DNA of 64,000 nt, taken from contig NZ_BMMX01000024.1 of NCBI RefSeq assembly GCF_014646155.1, forward strand, positions 1-64,000, written 5' to 3'. This document shows positions 15,419 to 23,747 of the stretch, piece after piece (positions within the stretch are counted from its first letter, which is position 1; every line of letters begins with the position of its first letter). This DNA comes from Mangrovihabitans endophyticus (GTDB lineage: Bacteria; Actinomycetota; Actinomycetes; Mycobacteriales; Micromonosporaceae). The notes beneath the pieces are model-generated. The model saw only the letters and a list, made by a program, of their open reading frames with translations, was not told the origin of the DNA and ran no database searches. Position numbers and translations under genes: made by a program.

Positions 15419-15643
15419 ATGAGCCTCGGAATCTTCTCCCTGCTGCTGATCGCGGCACTGGTCATGCTCGCCATCGACTGCAAGACCCGCGGCCGGATCG
15501 TGTTCGCCGCGTTCTGCGCCCTGATGCTCGGCCTGACCATCGCCGGAAGCCACGGCGTGCTGGCCGACCCTTCACACGCGCTGATCGACGGCGTCCGCGA
15601 CGGTCTGTCCTCGATCGGGCGGTCGCTGGGCGGTGGCCGATGA
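15419..15643 (+). CDS. Small membrane protein, probable spread protein
   Basis: 74 residues. Two hydrophobic helices (residues 2-19, SLGIFSLLLIAALVMLA; residues 28-44, IVFAAFCALMLGLTIAG) are followed by a short soluble tail. Size, topology and position before a DUF2637 gene match the small Spd membrane proteins that help plasmids spread between hyphal compartments. The stop overlaps the next start by ATGA. A tiny open frame (15353-15421) before it is too short to support. Confidence 0.65.
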   Translation: MSLGIFSLLLIAALVMLAIDCKTRGRIVFAAFCALMLGLTIAGSHGVLADPSHALIDGVRDGLSSIGRSLGGGR

Positions 15644-16278
15644 CCGGCGCCCAGCTCGCCCGGGTCCGCTGGGGAGTGCGCGGCGCCCTGTCCCTGGGCG
15701 TCGCCACCTCGGTCGCCGCGAACGTCCTGCACGCCGACCCGAACCCGATCAGCCAGGCCATCGCCGCCTGGCCGCCGCTGGCCCTGCTGCTCACCGTCGA
15801 GCTGATCTCCCGCGTCCCGGTCCAACAACGGCGGCTGGCCGCCGTCCGGCTCGCCGCCACCGCGTCCATCGCGGGCATCGCCGCCTGGGTCTCCTACTGG
15901 CACATGGCCGGCGTCGCCGCCCGCTACGGCGAGGCCGGCGCCGCGCCTTACCTGATCCCGCTGTCGGTGGACGGCCTGGTCGTCGTCGCCTCGGTCTGCC
16001 TGGTCGAGCTGGCCGGACGCCTCGCCGACCTGACCCGCCAACCGGACACCGGCCCGGCCATCGCGTCCGAGGTCCCGCAGCCGGTAGCGGACACCACGAC
16101 GGACAACGCCTCGGACACCCCACCGGACAGACCCGTTCGCCCGGCACGCAAGCGAAGCGCCGCCACCGCCGTCGCCCGGATGCGGACCCGGCACCCCGAC
16201 ATGCCCGCCCGCGAAATCGCACGCCGCCTCGGCGTCACCGACCGCACCGTCCGCCGCCACCTGTCCGCCGCGGCCTGA
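15640..16278 (+). CDS. DUF2637 membrane protein (SpdB-like) with C-terminal HTH
   Basis: 212 residues. Four hydrophobic segments lie in residues 15-125 (ALSLGVATSVAANVL, PPLALLLTVELI, AATASIAGIAAWVSYWHMAGVAA, LIPLSVDGLVVVASVCLVELAG), the usual DUF2637 layout with the SVDG motif. After a linker comes a DNA-binding helix-turn-helix at 178-208 (MPAREIARRLGVTDRTVRRHL). SpdB2-type proteins bind DNA and assist intramycelial transfer, so a membrane anchor plus HTH fits. It is coupled to the small membrane gene upstream. Confidence 0.85.
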   Translation: MTGAQLARVRWGVRGALSLGVATSVAANVLHADPNPISQAIAAWPPLALLLTVELISRVPVQQRRLAAVRLAATASIAGIAAWVSYWHMAGVAARYGEAGAAPYLIPLSVDGLVVVASVCLVELAGRLADLTRQPDTGPAIASEVPQPVADTTTDNASDTPPDRPVRPARKRSAATAVARMRTRHPDMPAREIARRLGVTDRTVRRHLSAAA

Positions 16279-16295
16279 CCAAATCGGAGCCCACC

Positions 16296-16637
16296 ATGCC
16301 CGACACCACCGACACCATCACCAAGGCCCTCACCTCGCTCGGAGCCACGGCGGACGAGATCGCCGAAACCCTCGTGATCGGCGGATGGCGCGGGCTGCGC
16401 AACGACGCCGGAGCCTGCCCGATCTCCCGCTACCTGACCTCGGTCCTGCCGGGCGCCGACGACGTGGTGACCGGCACCGCGCAGCTCACCGTCCTCAGCA
16501 GGCACGCGGAGCTGGACGTCGACCTTCCGCCCGCCGTCGAGCAGTTCGTCCGCGCGTTCGACGACGGCGGCTTCCCCGACCTGGTCGTGACCGTCACCGA
16601 CGCCCAGGGCGACCCGATCGACGACCTCACCCGCTAG
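16296..16637 (+). CDS. Hypothetical element-borne protein
   Basis: 113 residues, acidic. Helices at the start (ITKALTSLGATADEIAETLV) are followed by GWRGLRNDAGACPISRYLTSVLPGADDV, a pattern seen in small unnamed AICE and phage proteins of actinomycetes with one conserved Cys in CPISRYL. No catalytic site recognised. It lies between the SpdB-like gene (17-base gap) and the translocase, separated from the latter by a strong hairpin. Confidence 0.65.
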   Translation: MPDTTDTITKALTSLGATADEIAETLVIGGWRGLRNDAGACPISRYLTSVLPGADDVVTGTAQLTVLSRHAELDVDLPPAVEQFVRAFDDGGFPDLVVTVTDAQGDPIDDLTR

Positions 16638-16643
16638 CTCTGC

Positions 16644-16689
16644 CCGGGGCGCGGCCAACCGGCCTCGCAAACCACCGGCCGCGCCCCGG
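16644..16689. terminator. Strong hairpin between the spread genes and the translocase gene
   Basis: A perfect 13-base-pair stem (CCGGGGCGCGGCC at 16644-16656, its complement at 16677-16689) with a 20-base loop. It starts 7 bases after the stop of the preceding gene and ends 40 bases before the translocase ATG. It may attenuate transcription or protect the upstream mRNA end. No U-run is present. Confidence 0.55.
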
Positions 16690-16729
16690 CCCCCGATCGG
16701 CCCGCAGACCTCCCGGAGGAACCCCCATC

Positions 16730-18898
16730 ATGGCAACCCCGAACCCCGACGACGGCTTCGACTGGAACCAGGCCGAGGCGGACGTCAACCGCGTCGTCGA
16801 CCTCGGCGCCGAACGCCGCAACCGCCAGCCGGACGGCTGGTCCACCGACATCGACGACGAACACGACGACCTCGGCGACACCCCCATCCCCGTCGACCCC
16901 ACCGACAGCAGCTCCGCGACGAGTTGGCCGCAGGCCGCCTCGACGCGCCGTCCGATCGTTCCGGCCTGGCTGCGCTCCAAGGCCGAGGCCGTCGCCCTCG
17001 CCCGGTGGATCGTCGGCCACTACACCCACGTCACCGCCTACCACTTGACCCGCACGCCGCTCTACGCCGGACGGCTGGCCGTCCGCTCGCCGCGCGGCGC
17101 CGTCCGCATGATCGGCGGCACCGCCCGCTGGGTGACCGACGCCGAAGGACTACCCGTCCGCCTCGCCGCCGTTCGCCGCGAAGACGCCCACGAATACCTG
17201 CGCCTGTCGCGGCAACGCGACGGCCGTGTCCGCCTGCGCACCCTGCTGCTGCTCGCCACGCTCACCGTCGGCGCGGTCGGCGTGCTGTTCCTGCTCGTCG
17301 CCACACCCCGATGGGCCTGGTACACCACCCTCGCCGGCCTGATCGGCGTGCTCGGCCTCATCGGCACCACACCGGACAAGCCGCTGATGGACGTCGCCGC
17401 CGTCAAACCCCGCGTCCGCAAACTGACCGCCGACGTGCTGATGCGCGCCTTCCTCGCCGCCGGACTGTGCAAGCCCGACAACCCGATCACCTTCCCGATG
17501 CCGATCATGCGCGACGGCCCCGGCTGGCGAGCCGTCATCGACCTGCCGTACGGCACCAAGGCCGACACCGCCATCAAGAAGCGCACCGACCTCGCCGCCG
17601 GCCTCGACCTCGACGAGGTCCAGGTCTGGCCCGAACGGGTCCGCGGCACCGCCGGCTCCGCGCGACGCCTCGCCCTGTGGGTCGCCGACGAGGACCCGTA
17701 CGCCAAGCCGTCCGGCCTGTGGCCGCTGCTCGCCAAGGGCGGCGTGGACATCTTCGAGGCGTTCCCATTCGGCGAGGACCAGCGCGGACGGCCCGTCGGG
17801 CTATTGCTGATGTTCACGTCCCTGCTCGTCGGCGCCATTCCCCGGATGGGCAAGACGTTCGCCGCTCGCCTGCCCGCCCTCGCCTGCGCCCTCGATCCGC
17901 TGGTCGAGCTGCACATCTACGACGGCAAGGGCGGCCAGGACTGGCGCGCGTTCGAGCCGATCGCCCACCGGGTCGGCTTCGGCATCCGCGACGACGTCGT
18001 CCTCGACCTGGTCGAGGACTTGCGCGCCCTGGTCGCCGACATGAACCGCCGCTACGACACCATCGCCACCCTGCCCGCCGACCTGTGCGCCGAGTCGAAG
18101 GTCACCCGCGACATCGCCGCCCGCCGCGCCCTCAAGCTGTGGCCGGTCCTGGTCTCGATCGACGAGTTCCAGCGCTACAGCGGCCACTCGCAGCACGGCG
18201 ACGAGATCGTCACCCTGCTCACCGAGCTGTGCAAGGTCGGCCCGTCCGTCGGCATCATGATCAGCCTCGCCACCCAGAAGCCCGACGGCAAAGCCGTCCC
18301 GACCGACCTGCGCGACAACATCGGCACCCGCTTCGCCCTCAAGACGATGACCTGGCAGTCGTCCGAGGCCGTGCTGGGCGCCGGTTCCTACACCGCCGGC
18401 CACGACTCGTCCCGCTTCCAGCGCGCCCACAAGGGGGTCGGCATCCTGCTCGGCGCCGACGACTCCGGCTCGGTCGAGGACGCCGTCACCGTGCGCACCA
18501 ACCGCACCCCGCTGGCCGACATCGACACCGTCATCCGTCGCGCCCACGCCCTGCGCACCGACGCCGGAGCCATCACCGGCCAGGCCGCCGGCGACCCCGG
18601 CGCCGACAGCCGGGCCGGCTCTCTGCTCGACGACATCCTCACCGTCGTCCCTGCCAGCGAACCCAAGGTCTGGTCCGAAACCGTCGCCGCCCGCCTCGCC
18701 GAGCTACGCCCCGAGGTCTACGGCGGCTGGAAACCCGAACAGGTCGCCGCCGCTCTCAAGCCCTACGGCATCCCGGTCGGCCGCCAGGTCTGGAGCACCG
18801 ACCCGGCCACCGGCGACAAGGCCAACCGCAAGGGCATCCACCGCGACGACATCACCGCCGCAGTGACCCGCCGTAACCAACATCGCCGCGCCGCCTGA
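16730..18898 (+). CDS. FtsK/SpoIIIE-type conjugal DNA translocase (TraB/TraSA-like)
   Basis: 722 residues from the ATG at 16730 (ribosome site GGAGGAAC). An acidic N-terminus precedes two membrane helices (about 172-190 and 198-215). The motor domain carries Walker A GAIPRMGKT (368-376) and Walker B VLVSIDEF (473-480), followed by the LATQKPDGKAVPTDLRDNI element typical of FtsK-like Tra proteins. The C-terminal 80 residues (KVWSETVAARLAELRP...) look like the winged-helix domain that reads transfer-site repeats. It would pump double-stranded element DNA between mycelial cells as a hexamer. It is the main transfer gene of the AICE and appears intact. Confidence 0.93.
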   Translation: MATPNPDDGFDWNQAEADVNRVVDLGAERRNRQPDGWSTDIDDEHDDLGDTPIPVDPTDSSSATSWPQAASTRRPIVPAWLRSKAEAVALARWIVGHYTHVTAYHLTRTPLYAGRLAVRSPRGAVRMIGGTARWVTDAEGLPVRLAAVRREDAHEYLRLSRQRDGRVRLRTLLLLATLTVGAVGVLFLLVATPRWAWYTTLAGLIGVLGLIGTTPDKPLMDVAAVKPRVRKLTADVLMRAFLAAGLCKPDNPITFPMPIMRDGPGWRAVIDLPYGTKADTAIKKRTDLAAGLDLDEVQVWPERVRGTAGSARRLALWVADEDPYAKPSGLWPLLAKGGVDIFEAFPFGEDQRGRPVGLLLMFTSLLVGAIPRMGKTFAARLPALACALDPLVELHIYDGKGGQDWRAFEPIAHRVGFGIRDDVVLDLVEDLRALVADMNRRYDTIATLPADLCAESKVTRDIAARRALKLWPVLVSIDEFQRYSGHSQHGDEIVTLLTELCKVGPSVGIMISLATQKPDGKAVPTDLRDNIGTRFALKTMTWQSSEAVLGAGSYTAGHDSSRFQRAHKGVGILLGADDSGSVEDAVTVRTNRTPLADIDTVIRRAHALRTDAGAITGQAAGDPGADSRAGSLLDDILTVVPASEPKVWSETVAARLAELRPEVYGGWKPEQVAAALKPYGIPVGRQVWSTDPATGDKANRKGIHRDDITAAVTRRNQHRRAA

Positions 18899-18908
18899 CG
18901 CTAGCGCG

Positions 18909-18946
18909 CCGCTAGACCTAGCCCCGTCACCCGCTAGGTCTAGCGG
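18909..18946. repeat. CTAG-rich 14-base inverted repeat after the translocase gene
   Basis: CCGCTAGACCTAGC (18909-18922) and its exact complement (18933-18946) are separated by 10 bases. Seven CTAG tetramers fall within 18899-18990. The arm contains CTAGGTCTAG, close to the CTAGGTATAG upstream of gntR. It could be an operator for the GntR repressor, a terminator-like hairpin, or part of a transfer or replication site. Confidence 0.6.
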
Positions 18947-19038
18947 CACCGCTAGCCCCGGATACCGCACCTGATCAGGCCGCTAGCGCTCTATCCCAGA
19001 TCTCGCACACCCCTCGACAACGCCGCCTGGAGGACGTT

Positions 19039-19290
19039 GTGGACTCCCTCGCCATCGCCGCTAGCCTGCTCTGCCCCGCCGCCACCCTCGTCACCCTCGG
19101 CTACGCCGCCGTCTGTACGGCGTCCCCGTTCGGCCGTTGCCGTCGGTGTCGCGGCCTCGGCCGCACCGTCAGCCGATCCGGCCGGCGCGTCCTCCTCTGC
19201 CGCCACTGCGACGGCGCCGGCATCCGCATCCGCACCGGCCGCCACCTCTTCCACCTCGCCGCCCGCATCCACCGCGACGGCACCCACTGA
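19039..19290 (+). CDS. Membrane-anchored zinc-ribbon protein, element-borne
   Basis: 83 residues with a GTG start behind GGAGG. One membrane helix (residues 3-25) is followed by CRRCRGLGRTVSR and CRHCDGAGIRIRTGRHL, two C-x2-C-x-G-x-G units like the DnaJ central zinc domain. Proteins of this kind are frequent between tra and rep genes of AICEs and may be spread proteins. Function not established. The downstream replication gene starts 15 bases later. Confidence 0.7.
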   Translation: MDSLAIAASLLCPAATLVTLGYAAVCTASPFGRCRRCRGLGRTVSRSGRRVLLCRHCDGAGIRIRTGRHLFHLAARIHRDGTH

Positions 19291-19304
19291 CGAGGCCCAT
19301 TACC

Positions 19305-21247
19305 GTGACCCGCACACCGCCCCATGACCCCGCCGCCGAGCGGGCCGTCATCGGCGCCGCCCTGCTCAACCCGGAACTGCTCGGCGACCTCGCCGACCAG
19401 CTCCAGGCCGACGACTTCTACCGCCCCGCCCACGCCGCCCTGTGGCACGTCCTGCTCGACCTGCACACCGCCGGCACCGCCGCCGACCCGATCACCGTCA
19501 CCGCCCACCTGGCCGAGGCCGGCGACCTCGCCCGCGTCGGCGCCGCCGCCTACCTGCACACCCTGATCAGCGGCGTCCCCAGCGCCGCCAACGCCGGCCA
19601 CTACGCCCGCATCGTCGCCGAGCACGCCCGCCGCCGCGACGTCGCCGACCTTGGCGTCCGCCTCACCCACCTCGCCGAGACCGGCGCCGACACCAGCGAC
19701 CTACTCACCCACGGCCGCGCCCTGCTCGACACCGCACCGGCCAAACCCTGGCCCGCACCCATCTCGCTCACGAACCGCACCGCACCCCGCCCGTTCCCCG
19801 TCGACGCCCTACCCGGCTGGCTCGCCGACATGGTCGCCGCCGTCGCCGAGTTCACCCAGACGCCCACCGACCTGGCCGGCTGCATCGCGCTGGCCGCCCT
19901 GTCCACCGCCGCCGGAGGCCGCGCCGAGATCGAGATCCGCGGCTCCTGGCGCGAACCAGCCAACCTGTTCACCGTCGTCGTCCTGCCGCCTGGCTCCCGC
20001 AAGTCCGCCGTGTTCGCCGCGATGATCCGCCCCCTGCTCGCCGCCGAGGCCGCCCTCATCGACCGCACCAAACCGGCCATCGTCGAAGCCGAACTCGCCC
20101 TGCGCGTCGCCACCAAAGCCGCCGACCGCGCAGCCACCACCGCCGCCAACGCCACCAACGGCCGGGACCGGCTGCTCGCCGACGCCACCGCCGCCGCGAT
20201 GACCGCCGACGCCATCACCGTCCCGCCGCTGCCGCGCCTGGTCGCCGACGACGTCACCAGCGAACAAGCCGCCACCCTGCTCGCCGAACAGGGCGGACGC
20301 CTCGCCGTCCTCTCCCCGGAAGGAGGCATCTTCGCCACCCTCGCCGGCCGCTACTCCGGCACCCCGAACCTCGAAGTCTTCCTCAAAGGCCACGCCGGAG
20401 ACCTGCTGCGCGTCGACCGCCGCTCCCGACCCGCCGAACACGTCGACCGGCCTGCCCTCACCCTCGGCCTCGCCGTGCAACCCGAAGTGCTGCGCGACAT
20501 CGCCGCCATGCCCGGCTTCCGCGGCAAGGGCCTGCTCGCCCGCCTGCTGTTCGCCGTGCCCGCCAACACCGTCGGCCGCCGCCGCATCGGCACCGACCCC
20601 ATCCCGACCCTCGTCGCCGACACCTACGCCGACCGGCTCCGCACCCTCGTCCTCGGCCTGGCCGACCACCGCGACCCGCTCGTCCTCGCGATCACCCCGC
20701 AGGCCAACGAACGAATGCTCGACATCGAACGCGACGTCGAACCCCGCCTCGCCCCGTCCGGCACCTGGGCGCACATCGTCGACTGGGGCAGCAAGTACGC
20801 CGGAGCCGTCGCCCGCATCGCCGCCCTGCTCCACCTCGCCGCGCACGGCCCCCGGCACCCACCAGGACCGATCGACGCCGCCACCCTCGACCAGGCCGCC
20901 ACCCTCGGCGCCTACTCGCCGACCACGCCGCCACCGCCTTCGACGACATGGGCGCCGACCCGCTCGTCGACGACGCCCGGCACATCCTCGCCTGGATCGA
21001 ACGCACCACCAGCGACCGCTTCACCAAACGCGACCTGTTCACCGCCCTGTCCCGAGGCCGGTTCCGCAAGGCCGCCGACCTCGACCCGGTCCTCAACCTC
21101 CTGGTCGGCCACGGCTACCTGCACCCCGCCCCGGCACCGGAACGCCGAGGCGCCGGCCGCGCCCCCTCGCCGGCCTGGCTCGTCCACCCCGACCTCACCC
21201 GACCCGCCGCCACGGTCGCCCCGATCACCGCCGGCCGCGCCTCATGA
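19305..21247 (+). pseudogene. DnaB-N/DUF3987 replication protein with an apparent frameshift
   Basis: The GTG at 19305 opens a product whose first 110 residues form a DnaB-like N-terminal domain (AAERAVIGAALLNPELLGDL...FYRPAHAAL). A DUF3987 helicase/primase-type domain follows, with PGSRKSAVFAAMIRPLL in the P-loop position. Coding potential then leaves this frame near 20913-20916 and continues in the next one as LADHAATAFDDMGADPLVDDARHILAW to a stop at 21247. One base seems missing at CCTACTCGCC, where CCTACCTCGCC would restore TYR-LEU-ALA-ASP. In the unshifted frame the chain loses its C-terminal winged-helix region and reads into the excisionase frame. This is either a true disabling mutation or a sequencing error. 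The role would be initiation of AICE replication. Confidence 0.75.
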
Positions 21248-21371
21248 TCACGCCGCGCAATCCGCAGAACCGCAGAACCCCGCCCAGGCCGCCATTGCGC
21301 GGATAGCGCGGATTCCGCGGACCCACCCACGCACCGCGCCGCTCCACCAACCCCTCCGAAAGGTCCCGCAG

Positions 21372-21608
21372 ATGACAACCGATCCGCGCGGCACCGCCGA
21401 CGAGATCACCGAACCCACCCGGCTCATCCTCACCATCGAGCAGGCCGCCCGCCGCCTCGGCATCGGCCGCACCCTCATGTACTCCCTCGTCATGACCGGC
21501 AAGATCGAATCCGTCACCATCGGCCGGCTCCGCCGCGTCCCGGTCGAAGCCCTCAGCGACTACGTCGTCAAGCTCCGCCAAACCCAGCACGACGACCAGG
21601 CCGCGTAG
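21372..21608 (+). CDS. xis: Excisionase (MerR-type winged helix)
   Basis: 78 residues. The core LTIEQAARRLGIGRTLMYSLVMTGKIESVTIGRLRRVPVEALSDYV is the standard excisionase fold, cited here as consecutive parts: LTIEQAARRLGIGRT (helix-turn-helix), TGKIESVTIG (wing), RRVPVEALSDYV (last helix). It would bend attachment-site DNA and direct the integrase to excision. The start is the ATG at 21372. The gene ends 12 bases before the integrase, the usual xis-int arrangement. Confidence 0.88.
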   Translation: MTTDPRGTADEITEPTRLILTIEQAARRLGIGRTLMYSLVMTGKIESVTIGRLRRVPVEALSDYVVKLRQTQHDDQAA

Positions 21609-21620
21609 GGGAGGGCAACT

Positions 21621-22847
21621 ATGGGACGCAGGCCAAACGGCGCATCGAGCATCTACAAGGGCGGCGACGGTGTCTGGCACGGCCGGGTCACCGTCGGCGT
21701 GAAGGACGACGGCACGCCGGACCGCCGCCACGTCCGAGGCAAGTCCGAGGCCGTCGTCACCCGCAAAGTCCGGGTGCTGGAGCGCGACCGCGACGGCGGT
21801 ACCGTCCGCAAGCCCGGCCAGAACTGGACCGTGGCGAAGTGGCTCACCCACTGGTTCGAGAACATCGCCGCGCCGAACGTGCGGGAGAACACCGCAGCCG
21901 GGTACCGGGTGGCGGTCAACGTCCACCTGATCCCCGGCCTCGGCGCCCACCGGCTGGACAAGTTGACACCCGAGCACATCGAGAAGCTGACCCGCAAGAT
22001 GCAGGTGAACGGCAGCGCGGCAGGCACCGCCCACCAGGCACACCGCACCCTGCGGACGGCCTTGAACGAGGCGGTCCGCCGCGGCCACCTCACCCAGAAC
22101 CCGGCACGGCTGGCGAAAGCACCTCGGCTTGAGGACGAGGAGATCGAGCCGTACACCGTCGCCGAGGTCCAACGCCTGCTGATGGCGGCCGGAGCACGCC
22201 GGAACTCGGCACGCTGGGCCGTCGCTCTCGCCCTGGGACTGCGGCAGGGCGAAGCGCTCGGTTTGAAATGGACCGACATCGACCTGGACGAGGGGACACT
22301 GGTGGTCCGCCGCGCCCGACAACGGCCCAAGTGGCGGCACGGCTGTACCGAGCCGTGCGGCCGAAAGATGGCCGGGCACTGCCCCGACCGGCATCCGCTT
22401 CGGAAGGAGACGGCCGACACCAAGTCGAGGGCCGGCCGCCGCCGGGTCGGTCTGCCGGACCAGCTCGTCGTCCTGCTCCGGCAGCACCGCGAGACACAGG
22501 ACTCCGAGCGGAAGGCAGCGCGCCAGCTCTGGACCGAAGGCGGCTGGCTGTTCACGACGCCGACGGGCGGCCCGCTCAATCCGCGCAGCGACTACACCGA
22601 ATGGAAACGGCTCCTGGCCGACGCGAAACTGCGAGACGGCCGACTACACGACGCCCGGCACACCGCAGCCACGGTGCTTCTCGTCCTCGACGTGAACGAA
22701 CGCGCCGTCATGGGAATCATGGGCTGGTCGAATTCCGGCATGACCCGCCGCTATCAACACCTGACCGCCGAGGTCCGCCGGGACGTCGCCAGCAGGATCG
22801 ACAACCTCCTGTGGTCACCCCACGCTTCGAGTACTCGAAGTGGGTGA
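21621..22847 (+). CDS. int: Tyrosine site-specific integrase
   Basis: 408 residues with a GGGAGG ribosome site. An N-terminal AP2-like arm-binding region (GASSIYKGGDGVWHGRVTVG), a core-binding SAM-like domain (about 70-160) and a catalytic domain are present. The catalytic residues are Arg208 (LRQGEALGL), His343 and Arg346 with His347 (LHDARHT), and nucleophile Tyr378 (TRRYQHL). A Cys/His insertion (HGCTEPCGRKMAGHCPDRH) in the catalytic domain is usual for AICE integrases. It should recombine attP with a host attB, often a tRNA 3' end. The nearest tRNA is tRNA-Ser at 23748, about 900 bases away with CRISPR array 2 between, so the attachment site is uncertain. Confidence 0.95.
   Translation: MGRRPNGASSIYKGGDGVWHGRVTVGVKDDGTPDRRHVRGKSEAVVTRKVRVLERDRDGGTVRKPGQNWTVAKWLTHWFENIAAPNVRENTAAGYRVAVNVHLIPGLGAHRLDKLTPEHIEKLTRKMQVNGSAAGTAHQAHRTLRTALNEAVRRGHLTQNPARLAKAPRLEDEEIEPYTVAEVQRLLMAAGARRNSARWAVALALGLRQGEALGLKWTDIDLDEGTLVVRRARQRPKWRHGCTEPCGRKMAGHCPDRHPLRKETADTKSRAGRRRVGLPDQLVVLLRQHRETQDSERKAARQLWTEGGWLFTTPTGGPLNPRSDYTEWKRLLADAKLRDGRLHDARHTAATVLLVLDVNERAVMGIMGWSNSGMTRRYQHLTAEVRRDVASRIDNLLWSPHASSTRSG
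22826..22841. repeat. Perfect 16-base palindrome at the integrase 3' end
   Basis: CTTCGAGTACTCGAAG lies inside the last codons of int. Such a site could be an arm-type or core site of the attachment region or a weak hairpin. Its match elsewhere was not found by eye. Confidence 0.45.
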
Positions 22848-22895
22848 ACAGCCATTCACGGGTCGTTATCCGGTGACGACGGTCCCGCCTACCTG

Positions 22896-23361
22896 ACCAT
22901 TACGGAGCCGGGCCCCGGCGGCCGGGAATGCCGGCGACCGACTCCACGTCACCATTCGTTGCTACGGAGCCCGGCCTTGGCGGCCGGGAAGTGGCCGGGA
23001 TCAACGCTGCCCTGGCCGACTTGCAGACCGTCGCTACGGAGCCCGGCCTTGGCGGCTGGGAAGAGAAGGTGCCGATCAAGTTCGTGATCGAGACCCTGCT
23101 GTCGCTATGGAGCCCGGCCTTAGCGGCCGGGAAGAGCACGATCTACCTCAACAGCCAGGTCCGGATCACCACCGAGTCGCTACGGAGCCCGGCCTTGGCG
23201 GCCGGGAAGAGGACACCGCTACCTACATCTACGACGCCGGACTGACCTGGTCGCTACGGAGCCCGGCCTTGGCGGCCGGGAAGAGCGGCTCCGGAGTCCG
23301 TCGTCGAAGCGTGGGCGACCTGGCTGTCGCTACGGAGCCCGGCCTTGGCGGTCGGGAAGAG
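22896..23361 (-). CRISPR. CRISPR array 2: seven 36-base repeats of a second repeat type
   Basis: Repeats start at 22896 (strongly degenerate), 22958, 23030, 23101, 23176, 23250 and 23326. The consensus on the + strand runs from GTCGCTACGGAG through CCCGGCC-TTGGC-GGCCGGG (a 7-base-pair hairpin) to AAGAG. Spacers are 26 (next to the degenerate repeat), 36, 35, 39, 38 and 40 bases. Decay at the left end implies that the leader is on the right and that transcription runs leftward. The repeat shares no clear similarity with array 1 and no cas gene stands beside it, so it is an orphan within this window. It lies 48 bases behind the AICE integrase gene. Confidence 0.95.
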
Positions 23362-23695
23362 GGCTCGCCGCATTCGCGGGCTCTGAGCTGCGATTTTAGA
23401 GGCTCGCCCGAGCGCTGCCGCGCAACACCCCGGACGCATCGACGCGGATCGTCAAATTCGTGGGGTAAACGGCCTCTGACCTGCGTGCGAGCGCTCCCCG
23501 GGGTTTGACCCGTCACCGAAGCGCTCGCAACGAGATGCCCCGTACTGCGATCAACGGCAGACGCATTCGCGCATCGGTGGACAATCCGCCGCCAGACAGA
23601 AGTGACTCCCACCACCAACCTCGCAGCCAAGATCATCGCAGCCGCCACGCCGACCGTCGGTGAAGCCAAATGAGACCGGAATTGAGACCGCGGAC
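23362..23695 (-). promoter_or_regulatory. Leader-side region of CRISPR array 2
   Basis: The 334 bases between the last repeat and the tRNA terminator contain no gene that I can support. If the array is read leftward, its promoter and leader lie here. Patches of lower GC occur at 23390-23400 and 23440-23470. A cgagcgct...agcgctcg arrangement is present (GAGCGCT at 23409-23415, with AGCGCTCG at 23519-23526 and at 23487-23494 in overlapping form), of unknown meaning. Confidence 0.45.
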
Positions 23696-23736
23696 GCGAA
23701 CGCCCGGCAGCCCGGACCGGGCTGCCGGGCGTTCGC
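23696..23736 (-). terminator. Perfect 18-base-pair terminator hairpin behind tRNA-Ser
   Basis: Left arm 23696-23713 (GCGAACGCCCGGCAGCCC), loop GGACC, right arm 23719-23736, with no mismatch. It starts 11 bases beyond the tRNA 3' end on the minus strand and should end the tRNA transcript. It also separates the tRNA from leftward CRISPR transcription. Confidence 0.85.
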
Positions 23737-23747
23737 CCTGCTCATGG

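Larger units (their letters stand above)
10194..22847 (+). mobile_element. Actinomycete integrative and conjugative element (AICE)
   Basis: The core matches pSAM2-like AICEs: GntR regulator and NUDIX (Pra-like) genes at one end, then spread proteins, an FtsK/SpoIIIE-type translocase, a replication protein, an excisionase and a tyrosine integrase at the other end. Such elements move double-stranded DNA between hyphae and can replicate after excision. The borders given are the outermost recognised element genes. Direct attachment repeats were not found by eye. The ndk-like pair (9338-10149) may also belong to it. On the right, the element ends at or beyond the integrase, before or within the stretch that holds CRISPR array 2 and tRNA-Ser. 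The replication gene appears frameshifted, which could make the element defective. Confidence 0.88.

Noticed and set aside
15353-15421. 22-codon frame MTAPDQAAAAVTARPGPHRSQP between two transfer genes
   Set aside because: It starts in an overlap with the preceding stop but has no conserved feature and is very short; probably a spacer.
18909-18946. Reading the CTAG inverted repeat as a simple terminator of the translocase gene
   Set aside because: No U-run follows, and the motif is shared with the gntR promoter, so an operator or transfer site seems at least as likely. It was kept as a repeat without a fixed role.
22900-23508. Open frames across CRISPR array 2 on both strands
   Set aside because: They are made of translated repeats (SPALAAGK units) and spacers, with no start signal.
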